63,394 bases of DNA from Thecamonas trahens ATCC 50062 (Eukaryota > Apusozoa > Apusomonadida > Apusomonadidae): the NCBI RefSeq assembly GCF_000142905.1, contig NW_013657613.1, forward strand, positions 83,699 through 147,092, in the 5' to 3' direction. The notes beneath the pieces were generated by a model, which saw nothing but the letters and a program-made list of their open reading frames with translations, was not told where the DNA came from and did not search any database. Below, in pieces: positions 19,249 through 28,237 of this stretch. Both the position numbers and the translations under genes were made by a program. Numbering within the stretch: position 1 is the first letter of the stretch; each line of letters opens with the position of its first letter.

Positions 19249-20905
19249 ATGTCATCGTCTGCAAGCCCGATGTGTGTGGCCGCAGGAGAGTCTGTCTGTG
19301 TGAGCATGGGCGTGGGTACGTATGGAGAGCATGTGTGGGTGAGTGTGGGGAGTGTGGGGTGGCGGAGGGGGGGGGAAGGTGCCGAAGAAGGTCGCAGTTT
19401 TGGCGCGAGCACGACTCACACATTCACACACGTATGGGCGTGGGTCGGGGGGGGGGTCCGGGGGGGGGTCCGGGGGGGGGGATGGCTGGTATGGGTATGG
19501 GTGGGAGATAGTGGAGGCGCTGCTGTTCCCCGAAGTGAGTGAGTACATCGACGACATCAAGGCGGCTGTGGCAGCCTTTCTCGGCTTCTTCACCCCATAC
19601 GAGCTAGCTGTGGCAGCCAGTATTCGACCGGTGGCGGTGGCTGAGGACAAGGCCATGGCTATCGAGTCCAACGAGGGCTTGCTGGCGTACATGAGAGCCA
19701 ATGTGAAGCGGTTGGACATCGAAGTGGCATACTCGCCAGCAGATGCAAGGGCTGACCCCGAGGTCATGGTCAAGATCGCACGTCCAGGGATCGGCGCGGG
19801 CGAGGTCTATCCGTTGGAGATTGTGGCCTACAAGCTGAGCCACGATGGTGTGGCTGAAGAGATGGACGATGCTGGCGAGTTTGCCTCGGCCTCGCACTGG
19901 GTTCTCCCAGCGGTGGAGTTTGATGGCGTGTGGGAGTCGCTCGTCTATGACTCGGCCATCAAGGCAAATCTGGTGCGGTACGTCCAGGTGGCGATGCAGC
20001 TCTCGGACGCCGGTGTCGACACCAATTTGGTGGCCTTTAACCGGGTGGTGCTTCTGCATGGCCCGCCGGGAACCGGCAAGACCTCGCTGTGCAAGGCGCT
20101 TGCCCACAAGCTTGCCATCCGGCTCTCGTCGCGGTACGCCCACGGGCAGCTGATCGAGATCAACGCGCACTCGCTCTTCTCCAAGTGGTTCTCCGAGTCG
20201 GGCAAGCTCGTCACCAGGCTCTTCTCCATGATTCGCGAGCTGGTCGCCGACTCGGACACCTTTGTCGTCGTTCTCATCGACGAGGTCGAGTCCCTGACCG
20301 CGGCGCGGACGTCGGCGCTGGCCGGGACTGAGCCGTCTGACTCGATCCGGGTCGTCAACGCCCTGCTCACCCAGATCGACCTCATCAAGGCATACCCGAA
20401 CGTCGCCATTCTCACGACGTCTAACATCACTGGGGCCATCGACCTCGCCTTTGTCGACCGGGCGGACATTAAGCAGTTCATCGGCCTGCCTTCGCGCTCG
20501 GCGCGCTACGGCATCCTCGCGTCGTCGGTGACCGATCTCATGCGAGCCGGCGTTGTCCAAGCGCCGACCGCTGGGCCGACAGGCTGCATCTCTGGTGCCG
20601 GTCCATTCTTCTTTGCCTACGACGAGCTGATGGCTGCTGAGGCCTCGGACGCGCTGGCGGTCTCGCTCGCCCTCCTCGACGTGGCCGATGCTGCCCAGGG
20701 CCTCTCGGGCCGCTCGCTGCGCAAGCTCCCGGTCGCCGCCCTCGTCGCCGTCTCATCGGCCACCCAGCTCAACGTCGCCGCTGACATCTTCCTCGCAGGC
20801 CTTCTCGCGGCCGCCGAGGCCGAGATGGCCTCTCGCGCTGCCCTCGACGCGCCGCCCGACACCGCCGCCCACGGCGCTGATGACATTCCGCGCGCCCGGG
20901 CCTGA
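19249..20905 (+). CDS. TRIP13: PCH2/TRIP13 AAA+ ATPase (two exons)
   Basis: Proposed exons are 19249-19315 and 19512-20905, giving 486 aa. The intron is G-rich, with donor GTACGT and acceptor GAGATAG. The catalytic part is unmistakable: HWVLPAVEFDGVWESLVYD, Walker A GPPGTGK (206-212), LSSRYAHGQLIEINAHSLFS, Walker B LIDEVESL (E280), and AILTTSNITGAIDLAFVDRA. PCH2/TRIP13 remodels HORMA-domain proteins (MAD2, meiotic HORMADs) with p31comet. The N-terminal domain is less conserved. The first exon is inferred from phase, donor consensus and a Met-initiated exon; the second exon alone has no ATG until 19655. A C-terminal Ala-rich tail extends slightly past the family end. Confidence 0.9.
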
Positions 20906-21191
20906 CGCCCCCAGGCGTGCTTAGCTCAGACCTGAACTGCCCGAGCCTGATGCGCACGTAGCCTTCTCCCTCTCCCGCCCTTCCACAGCCTGGGGACAAG
21001 GAGGGCGAGAACGGTTGCGCTGACGCGAGCATTGATTGTGGGGAGAGTTAACGATTATGTCAAAGAGACCATTGATTACGACGAGTCTACGATTACTCGG
21101 ACGAGACCATTGATTAAACTCACCGCTCTCATCCCCCCCTCTCCCCCCCCCTCCTCCCCCCCCCGTACCCGCACCCCTCTCATCCCCCTTC

Positions 21192-22334
21192 ATGCTCAGA
21201 ATATCTCGTGGGAGCCTCGGCCGCCTCGCTAGCGGACGTCTCGCTATGGTCGCGCGGCCTGGAGCAGCTGGCGGCAGCGAGAGTGAGTCGCAAGCAGAGT
21301 CATCGCCTCGGGCGGCAGCCATAATGGGGCCGACTGGGCCGACTGGGCCGACTGGGCCGACTGGGGCGATGGGCGCAATGGGCGCGATGGGCACTGTGGC
21401 GATGCGACGATGGATGTCGGACATGGTCCCGCTGCCGCCGGGAGTGGTCGATGGCGTGGCTGAGGACAAGGGCCGTCTGCTGGCGGCGAGCTCGGCGTGG
21501 GATGCTGGTGCGACGCTGCTGGTGGAAGAGCCCTTTGTCTGGGTCCCCAACCCGAGCGCTCTCAACTCGCTCTGCACACACTGCTTGGCCGATCTGGAGC
21601 CGGCGGCCTCGTTTGGCTGCCCTTCGTGCGACCGGCCCATCTTCTGCTCGGGATCGTGTCACGCCATGGCTGCCTCGGGCTACCACGGCCTCGAGTGCGA
21701 GGCCTGGGGCCTTTATGAGCGCGATGAGGCTGCGCCGGACGCCTCGCCGCCGCTTTATCGCACGCTGCGGCACTCACGTCACACGCTTCTTGCTGCACGG
21801 TACGTCTCGATGCTGATGTCCCATCTCAAGCGCGGCGACATGGACGAGGTCTCCACCCTCAACACCCAGATCGGAGAGCTCATGGGTCGTGGCATCTCGT
21901 TTGCCGATGATCCTGCGCTCCTCGCCGCCCACAAGGGCCTGGCCAAGACCGTTCTCGCCGAAGGCGACAACGCTACAGCCTTTGACGCCAAGTGGTTCGA
22001 CGTGCTCATGGGCAAGTTCCAGCTCAACTCGTTCAAGATCGAGGTCCCGGCGCCCGATGGCGGCTGGCGCGACCTGGGTGTCGGCCTCTACCGCCACGCC
22101 TCCAAGATCAATCACTCTTGCGAGCCGAATGTCCAGGTCCAGTTTGGCGCAAACGCTCGCAAGCCGGCCAAGCTCACACTTGTGGCGCTCGCAGACATTG
22201 CTCCGGGCGACGAGCTGTGCATCGCCTACTGTGACCCGGACGAGACCATCTCGCAGCGTGATCACTATCTGGCCACAGCCTACGGCTTTGACTGTGGCTG
22301 CGCCAAGTGTCTTCGCGAGCGGAGCAAGGCGTAA
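21192..22334 (+). CDS. SET and MYND domain protein (SMYD family)
   Basis: Predicted 380 aa. A split SET domain surrounds a MYND zinc finger (C128-C169: CTHC, CPSC, FCSGSC, H and C). The catalytic half has KINHSCEPNVQV (NHSC 307-310), the GDELCIAYCD motif (about 339-348) and post-SET cysteines FDCGCAKC. SMYD enzymes methylate lysines of histones or cytosolic proteins with S-adenosylmethionine. The N-terminus is basic (MLRISRGSLGRLASGRLAM), then shows a collagen-like GPTGPTGPTGPT GAMGAMGAM run encoded by an imperfect 9-bp repeat. The basic start could be a mitochondrial signal, which would be unusual. A C/T-rich leader precedes the ATG. It ends 60 bp from the convergent APC2 gene. Confidence 0.88.
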   Translation: MLRISRGSLGRLASGRLAMVARPGAAGGSESESQAESSPRAAAIMGPTGPTGPTGPTGAMGAMGAMGTVAMRRWMSDMVPLPPGVVDGVAEDKGRLLAASSAWDAGATLLVEEPFVWVPNPSALNSLCTHCLADLEPAASFGCPSCDRPIFCSGSCHAMAASGYHGLECEAWGLYERDEAAPDASPPLYRTLRHSRHTLLAARYVSMLMSHLKRGDMDEVSTLNTQIGELMGRGISFADDPALLAAHKGLAKTVLAEGDNATAFDAKWFDVLMGKFQLNSFKIEVPAPDGGWRDLGVGLYRHASKINHSCEPNVQVQFGANARKPAKLTLVALADIAPGDELCIAYCDPDETISQRDHYLATAYGFDCGCAKCLRERSKA

Positions 22335-22394
22335 ACCGGGGATCAGACTGCTGTTGCTATCTTCCCACAACCGCGAGGAGTTTACAGCCGCAAC

Positions 22395-24677
22395 TTACTT
22401 GGGCAGCGAGTACATGCCGTCAGCAAAGGCGAGCTCCTCCTTGCGGACGAGCGTATTGAGGAACGAGATGAGCTCGTTGAGCGAAGCGGTGTAGCCCGAG
22501 TTGGCCACAAACATCTTGAGCATGTTGTGGATGCGCTCGGCGGGCAGTGCGCCGAGGTTGCCGAGCATACCGTTGACGTACGACTGGTAGACCCGCATCT
22601 CCTCAGCCTTTTGGTCCTCGAGCGAGGCGACGCCCGAGTCGGCGTCCATGCCGCCGGCGCCGCCGGCCGACGAGCTCGGTGCGTCGCCCAGGACCGAGAC
22701 CGAGGCGTAGCACTCGTCGCCAGCGTCGACAACGACCGAGGCGGCGAGCCAGTAGACCATCTGCTTGCGCAGGAGCGCGACGTCGATGCCGACAACCTTG
22801 GCCAGCGCCCGTGCCGGCCAGGTGACGGTGCCGTCAACGGCGATGCTGGCGCCACCGACGGCTGCAGCCGTCTTGGCGTCAAAGTACGAGATGATGGTGG
22901 CCAGCAGCGGCGAGACCGTCACCTCGAGCTCGGTGTCGTCAAACTCGAGCGTCAAGCTGACCGAGCCGAGGTTGGGCAGGAAGCTCAGCGTCCGCGGCGT
23001 CTTGAGCGAGTGGAACGCCTTGGCGTACGTCTCCATCTGCGCTGCCATGGCCGGTGGGAGCTGGAAGTTGACTTCCTTGAGCGGCGGCCAGAAGAGGCGA
23101 GAGATGACAGTGCCTGAAACCACGAGCTCGTTGTCGCCGCCGCCCTCGTGGGAGTGGACGTACGCGTTGATCCGCTTCGAGTCGGCGAGATCCTTGAGCA
23201 TGACCTCGGCCGGCTGCATCGAGCTCTCGCCGAACCGCAGCTTGAGGAGCTCAGAGTTGCGGACCTGATCGTCGGTGTTGTAGTCGGTGATGGCGAGGAG
23301 CTTGGAGGCAAGCAGAACCTTGTACTCGGAGACAAACAGCTCCTGTGAGCCGTAGATGTTGACCAGCATGGCCAAGATGTCGGTCCGCGCCGCGGGCGCC
23401 GTAGTCGTCGCGCTCAACGCGCCCGACTCGAGCGGTGCCGGCGTCCAGTTGTCGTAGTCCTCATTTGCTGCGCCACCGCCGCGTCCGCCGCCGACACCGC
23501 TGCCGGTCGGGCCCGACGCGGAGACCAATTCGCCGCCGAGGAGCGAGGTTGGTGACGGGTCGGTGAGCGAGGTGACCACGCACCGGATGGTGTCCTCGCG
23601 GTTCTTGAGATAGTTGCGGATGCCGTGCGAGACCGAATCGAGCATGACACCCGACGGGTCCAGCCGAGTCAGCACTTTGATCGACGACACGTACTGCCCC
23701 AAGATGTCGACCGTGTTGGCGCCAAGATGCAGCAGACGCTTGTCAAACGCCGCAGAGAGCACGTCAACCAGCCGCTCGTGCTGCCATGTCCGCGCCAGTG
23801 CCCGCCGCAGGTCCTCGACTGCCGGCGCTGAGTCGGGAAAGTCTACAATAATGTCAAAGAGCTCGCGGATGCGGAGCTCTCCAAAGGCCTCATACATATG
23901 AAACCATAGCCGCTCACGGAGATGCGCCACCGTGGCATTCCCGCAGCCCTTGACAACAGCCTCAACGGCTACGGCCACATCAGCCTCCATCCACCGAATG
24001 AGCTCATCGAGCCACGCCTCTTCGAACTCTCCCTTGGCCTGCGAGAGGATGTGCGCCTCGACAACCCGGTACAGCAACTGGGTCACCACTGACACCGACG
24101 CCTGTGCAAGGCCCAGCACCGACAGCTGGTGCATGAGCTGGGTGAGACTATCGAGGCCAAGAACTGCCGAGCCTGCACTTGTGGCCGCCTCATCCTCATC
24201 GTCATTCTCCGCGTCGTCGTCCTCATCGTCATACTCCTCATCGTCGTCGTCGCGGCACACCACGCTGAGCCCAAAGACGAGCAGTGCCTCCTTGTACACC
24301 ACCGCCATGACTTCTTCAAACAGTGTGTGTGGCAGTGCAACCTGAAGAGCAGCTTGGAGGCCCGCGAGCGCAGCGGTTTGCCTCGACTCAGCTGCCTCGG
24401 GCGTGATGCCCAGCGCGGCGGCCAGCGTGTCGAGCGCCGTTGCCACGGCTTCAAACAGGCCCACGATCTTGCCAGTGGCCTCGATAACGCTCCCAACAAC
24501 AACGCCCGCCTCGTCATCACATCCGCGCTTGGCCTCTAGCACTTCTAGCAAGCCGCTCCATACGTCTCGCGCTCGCTGTGGCGGCAGGGCTTCATCTGCA
24601 ATTGCGCGCGCGTACGCCGAGAACAGCGCCTCGGCCTCAGCGCCTGTCCCGACAGTCCCAGCCGCCTCCAGGGCCAT
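22395..24677 (-). CDS. ANAPC2: Anaphase-promoting complex subunit 2 (APC2, cullin family)
   Basis: Predicted 760 aa; human APC2 is 822. The C-terminal cullin homology region reads LVNIYGSQELFVSEYKVLLA, LKLRFGESSMQPAEVMLKDL, VISRLFWPPL and the winged-helix APC2 domain EMRVYQSYVNGMLGNLGALP ... LNELISFLNTLVRKEEL. The N-terminal half is divergent, with an acidic Asp/Glu run. APC2 is the scaffold that holds the APC11 RING protein for ubiquitin transfer to mitotic cyclins and securin. The gene appears intronless. Start ATG 24677 is the first Met in frame. A Gly-rich loop (about residues 390-410) interrupts the cullin repeat region. Confidence 0.9.
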   Translation of the reverse strand: MALEAAGTVGTGAEAEALFSAYARAIADEALPPQRARDVWSGLLEVLEAKRGCDDEAGVVVGSVIEATGKIVGLFEAVATALDTLAAALGITPEAAESRQTAALAGLQAALQVALPHTLFEEVMAVVYKEALLVFGLSVVCRDDDDEEYDDEDDDAENDDEDEAATSAGSAVLGLDSLTQLMHQLSVLGLAQASVSVVTQLLYRVVEAHILSQAKGEFEEAWLDELIRWMEADVAVAVEAVVKGCGNATVAHLRERLWFHMYEAFGELRIRELFDIIVDFPDSAPAVEDLRRALARTWQHERLVDVLSAAFDKRLLHLGANTVDILGQYVSSIKVLTRLDPSGVMLDSVSHGIRNYLKNREDTIRCVVTSLTDPSPTSLLGGELVSASGPTGSGVGGGRGGGAANEDYDNWTPAPLESGALSATTTAPAARTDILAMLVNIYGSQELFVSEYKVLLASKLLAITDYNTDDQVRNSELLKLRFGESSMQPAEVMLKDLADSKRINAYVHSHEGGGDNELVVSGTVISRLFWPPLKEVNFQLPPAMAAQMETYAKAFHSLKTPRTLSFLPNLGSVSLTLEFDDTELEVTVSPLLATIISYFDAKTAAAVGGASIAVDGTVTWPARALAKVVGIDVALLRKQMVYWLAASVVVDAGDECYASVSVLGDAPSSSAGGAGGMDADSGVASLEDQKAEEMRVYQSYVNGMLGNLGALPAERIHNMLKMFVANSGYTASLNELISFLNTLVRKEELAFADGMYSLPK

Positions 24678-24784
24678 CTCTGTGTGCCATACGTATGTGA
24701 GTGAATGTGGAGTCTACGGCCGATCTGTGCCCCAAGCGCAGACCAGTCTATGTCCTAGCTAGCTCAGCTCAGCCTAGCACAGCG

Positions 24785-25056
24785 CAGTGCAGCCACAAGC
24801 CGACCAGTTGATGTCCGGATCAGCTCAGCCGAGGTCACCGCAGTGCAGCTACGATCCGACCAGTTGATGTCCGGATCAGCTCAGCCGAGGTCACCGCAGT
24901 GCAGCTACGAGCCGACCAGTTGATGTCCGGATCAGCTCAGCCGAGGTCACCGCAGTGCAGCTACGAGCCGACCAGTTGATGTCTGGATCAGCTCAGCCGA
25001 GGTCACCGCAGTGCAGCTACGAGCCGACCAGTTGATGTCCGGATCAGCTCAGTCTC
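24785..25056. repeat. 56-bp minisatellite upstream of APC2
   Basis: Nearly five copies of a 56-bp unit containing CCGACCAGTTGATGTCCGGA are arranged head to tail with few substitutions, starting about 110 bp upstream of the APC2 start. Degenerate CAGCTCAGCC motifs flank the array. Confidence 0.9.
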
Positions 25057-25071
25057 ACCCAGCCCAGCCAC

Positions 25072-25132
25072 GACCAGCCTCAGATCAACCCATGTTCGAC
25101 CAGCCTCAGATCAACCCATGTTCGACCAGCCT
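25072..25132. repeat. 26-bp tandem duplication
   Basis: Just over two copies of a 26-bp unit (containing GACCAGCCTCAGATCAACC) continue the minisatellite region. A C-rich stretch follows at about 25160-25225. Confidence 0.85.
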
Positions 25133-25616
25133 CGCCCAGCCCAGCCATCCCAGGCCATTCCAGACTCCCTCCCTTCCTCCCCCCCCCCTTCCCCCCCTTC
25201 CCCCCCCCTCCCCCCTTCCCCCTCCTCCCTTGTCACGTACCGAGTGGCAGGGTGGGGTCCTGGGCATGGCGGTAGAGGACGGACCATGCCTCGGTGGGTG
25301 GTGCACACCCCGGTGGTACCGTCCGCAGAGCAAACATGGTGGTGGTGGTGGTGGTGGTGGTGGTGGTGGTGGTGGTGGTGGTGGTGGTGGTGGTGGTGGT
25401 GGTGAAGTGGGTGGCCTTGTCCTTGCCCTGCCCTTAGGTCGGTGGCGCCGTGGTTGGCGCCAACTCACTCGCTACTGGCACTCACTGGCATCTTCAAATT
25501 GCTGGTGGTCGGGAGCGAATGGTGAGAGGGATGATGAGGAGAACATGCACAGTGTGTGTAGAGGGATTTAAAAAAAAGGACCAAGATCGGCTGTTTCTGG
25601 GTGTTGATGGTCTTCT
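25133..25616. repeat. (GGT)n microsatellite and surrounding intergenic DNA
   Basis: A nearly perfect (GGT)n run of about 22 units covers about 25337-25404. Open frames crossing it encode only Gly, Val or Trp runs on one strand and Pro or Thr on the other. Nothing else recognisable is present before the stop of the next gene. Confidence 0.85.
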
Positions 25617-27248
25617 CTACAAGTCGTCCTTGGCAGCCTTGGCGGCCTTGGCGGCCTTGGCGGCTTCGACTTGAGCCTTGAGCTCAACGATGTGGTCCGA
25701 GATCATGCGGAGGTTGTGGGAGAGGACTCGCTTCTCGCCCATGGCGACGATACGGGCCATGCGGAGCCGGATGGAGAGAGCGGCGACGTCATCGTCAGAC
25801 ATGGCCTCGTCGTCAGCCAGGGTGGTGGGGAACCTGGCGAGGAGGCCGGCAAGGAGCTTGGCGGCAGCCTTGTGGGCCCGGAGCTCGGTGACGGCGTCCA
25901 GCGGGTCGTAGAACGAAATGCTGTTGGCCACGCTCGGCGCGTCGTTGTAGGCAGTGAGGAGCGTCGAGGGGAGCTTGGCGATGCGGAAAAAGGCGATGAG
26001 GTCAGGATGGATCTCGTCCTGGAGATCAAGCTCGATGGCATCCTTGGCGCGGAAGCGCGCGTTCTTGAGCACCACGCTCCGCTCCACAAACCGAGGGTCC
26101 GACTCGGCAAGCTCGACGTCGACGGTGACCCTCGGTGAAGGATGGTTGACAAAGACCACGTTGTGGCGATAGAGCATGTCGGTGTTCGACGCCATGCCGG
26201 CCGGCTTCTGCAGGACATCACCGGCGGCGGTCGGGACCGACGACATGATGCGGACCCGTCCGTTGACCACGGTCGTGTATGCCTGGCCAGTGTAGTTGTG
26301 CGAGATGAGGTCAAGAAGCGGAACAATGGCCACCTCCTTGCCGCGGTTCTTGCCGTCCTTGTCGGTGTCAAGATGGAGCTTGACCGACCGCGCCCATACC
26401 GTCGCCCACGCCCACGCCACGTTGCGCTTGGTGAATACGTGCGGCGGGAAGAGGTGCGGCTCGACCTGGGTCAGCGGCTTGACCACCGTGGTGTACAGCC
26501 TCTTCACATCGGCCAGATCCATCTCGTGGAACTTGGCAATGCGCGTTCCGGCCAGTGCCGCCAGCTCCTCGTCGGTCCAGAACAGCGTCGTGTCGAGCTG
26601 CCGCGGGAGCAGCTGGATGTACGGCGCAAACTCGGACGACGGCCCGGCCAGAAACGTCTCAAACACCAGATGCAGAATGAGCGCCGTCCGCGAGTCAATC
26701 GAACGCGCCGCATCTGTCGAGAGAAACTTGCCCAGTGCCGACCGCAGCGCCGACTTGTGCGACATGATCTTGGACGCCGGAATGACCGCCGTGATCTCGC
26801 TCATCGATGAGCTCTCTCCGCCGTTAGAGGCGCCATCCTTCGGCCGCGAGGCTTGGACAGCCACCTTGGACGGGCAACTGGGACAGAGGCTCAGAACCAG
26901 CCGCCACTTGCTCCGACTGACGCCCGAGGGACGAAGCCAAGTCATAAAGTCCTCGAGCAGCTCCACAGTCGGGGTCTCCTTCTCTGCCGTCAGCGCCTTG
27001 AGGCTACTGGCCAGCATCTCCGAGTGCTGCAACGGACCCCACATGATATCACTCCGAACACCACGTGGAGCCTCATCTTCCAAATCATAATGATGATCAT
27101 CACCATTGTCCGACACCTTGCTCTCCGACTGACTCGTCGTCTTGCTCTCCGCAGACGCCAGCACCACAGCAAAGGCAGCCACCACGGCTACAACCAGCAC
27201 GGCCACACGCATCACATTCACATATCCTCTTCCACTTCCAGACACCAT
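25617..27248 (-). CDS. SET-like protein with signal peptide (SETD3/Rubisco methyltransferase clade, divergent)
   Basis: Predicted 543 aa. Residues 13-35 (MRVAVLVVAVVAAFAVVLAS followed by AES) form a clear signal peptide or anchor. The body has the layout of Rubisco-LSMT/SETD3/SETD6-type SET proteins: AWATVWARSVKL, VPLLDLISHNYTG in the position of the usual DLxNH motif, and a DMLYRHNVVF segment where the family reads YGF. A C-terminal alpha-helical substrate-binding-like region ends in AKAAKAAKAAKDDL. The catalytic NH is replaced by SH, so activity is uncertain. Known members are cytosolic, nuclear or plastid; an ER-routed member would be unusual. The terminal KDDL resembles an ER-retention KDEL signal. 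Start 27248 or 27212 (Met 13) are both possible. Confidence 0.7.
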   Translation of the reverse strand: MVSGSGRGYVNVMRVAVLVVAVVAAFAVVLASAESKTTSQSESKVSDNGDDHHYDLEDEAPRGVRSDIMWGPLQHSEMLASSLKALTAEKETPTVELLEDFMTWLRPSGVSRSKWRLVLSLCPSCPSKVAVQASRPKDGASNGGESSSMSEITAVIPASKIMSHKSALRSALGKFLSTDAARSIDSRTALILHLVFETFLAGPSSEFAPYIQLLPRQLDTTLFWTDEELAALAGTRIAKFHEMDLADVKRLYTTVVKPLTQVEPHLFPPHVFTKRNVAWAWATVWARSVKLHLDTDKDGKNRGKEVAIVPLLDLISHNYTGQAYTTVVNGRVRIMSSVPTAAGDVLQKPAGMASNTDMLYRHNVVFVNHPSPRVTVDVELAESDPRFVERSVVLKNARFRAKDAIELDLQDEIHPDLIAFFRIAKLPSTLLTAYNDAPSVANSISFYDPLDAVTELRAHKAAAKLLAGLLARFPTTLADDEAMSDDDVAALSIRLRMARIVAMGEKRVLSHNLRMISDHIVELKAQVEAAKAAKAAKAAKDDL

Positions 27249-27354
27249 TCTGAGGTACTCTTCTGTTCAGAGTGAAATACCCTCTACCTCCCCCTCCCCC
27301 CCCCCCCCCCTCCCCCTCGCTCAACCTCCGCGCAACTCTCGCCTGTCCCTCGCA
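27249..27354. promoter_or_regulatory. Short divergent promoter region with C-rich leader
   Basis: About 100 bp separates the SET-like gene (minus) from a plus-strand ATG at 27355. A C-run (about 27283-27317) and pyrimidine-rich sequence lie before the plus ATG, as before many genes in this window. Confidence 0.4.
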
Positions 27355-27556
27355 ATGGTCGCCGAGGTAAGCGGTTTTGCCCGAATTTTCTATTTCACGT
27401 GTTTCTTCATGAATCCTCCCCCAGCTAAACCAACTATCTATCTAGCCAAGACCGATGGCTTATAGCCATGAAAAAAGGCCTCTGTCAATGTGGTTATACG
27501 GTCCTCTTACTGTATGGCCTACGTATGAGTCGATTGGAGAGAGTGATGCCTGGTGA
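27355..27556 (+). CDS. Possible small spliced gene encoding a 40-residue protein
   Basis: Exon 1 (27355-27366) reads MVAE and is followed by a good donor GTAAGC. Exon 2 (27446-27556) reads PRPMAYSHEKRPLSMWLYG and continues to a TGA, 40 residues in all. The 79-nt intron looks conventional: AT-rich for this window, with CTAAAC branch-like and TATCTATCTAG acceptor sequence. The Trp/Tyr/Pro-rich peptide resembles a small membrane or respiratory-complex accessory subunit in style only; no family was recognised. Reading through instead gives 36 residues. An earlier acceptor (CCCCCAG) would give a 10-residue peptide. Confidence 0.35.
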
Positions 27557-27965
27557 TTGGCGGGCTGGCTGGCTCGATCGCGCGCGCGCACACACACACA
27601 CATACACTCGCTCACGCTCTCGTTGATCTGCGTCGTGTGGAGCAAAGTCAGCACCATAACATGGACATCAGACATGATGCTCGGATGAAGATAATGCTCT
27701 GATGGCGATTGCGCTTGTCCTTCCCCCCGGCACGCTTGAGTTCGATCTGCAGATGGAACTGCCCTGGACCTGGTCGTCGTCGCGGGCTCACGATAAGATG
27801 TTGATATCATCACGAAAGCGGTATCATCCACATTGAACAAGAATCTGACCCCCTCTGAGCGCTCCGAGTCGCAGTGATGTCGGAGCGGTCATAATCTGGG
27901 CAGAACCTGGCTCCCGATTCCCGACGATGATGATGACGATGAAGACCATGATGACGATGAAGACC

Positions 27966-28007
<42 letters not shown>

Positions 28008-28237
28008 ATGGTGATGATCAGGCAGCCTGCGCATACTTAGTCTCCTATCCCCATCACGCACCTGGCCATCATGGCGAGTCTGAATCCAAACTTGGCGCGC
28101 AGCGCCAAGGCGTGCTTCCCGCCCCACCCGCACCCATCACCTCCAAGCATCAGCTACGGCCACTCCACCCCCACGTGCAACCCCCACCCAGACAAACCAC
28201 ACCGAATACATCTTTTCTATATACTCACCGAGTTTCA
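27557..28237. other. Intergenic region with trinucleotide repeats
   Basis: Contains a (CA)n run (about 27588-27606), a (CTG)n/(ATG)n array (about 27967-28015) and GATGATGACGATGAAGACCA duplicated at about 27925-27965. A 44-codon open frame from ATG at about 27702 ends at 27836; it could be an exon but has no recognised domain. No gene is called. Confidence 0.4.

Noticed and set aside
25011-25571. 186-codon open frame with poly-Gly
   Set aside because: It crosses a C-rich tract and a (GGT)n microsatellite; no domain or codon-bias support.
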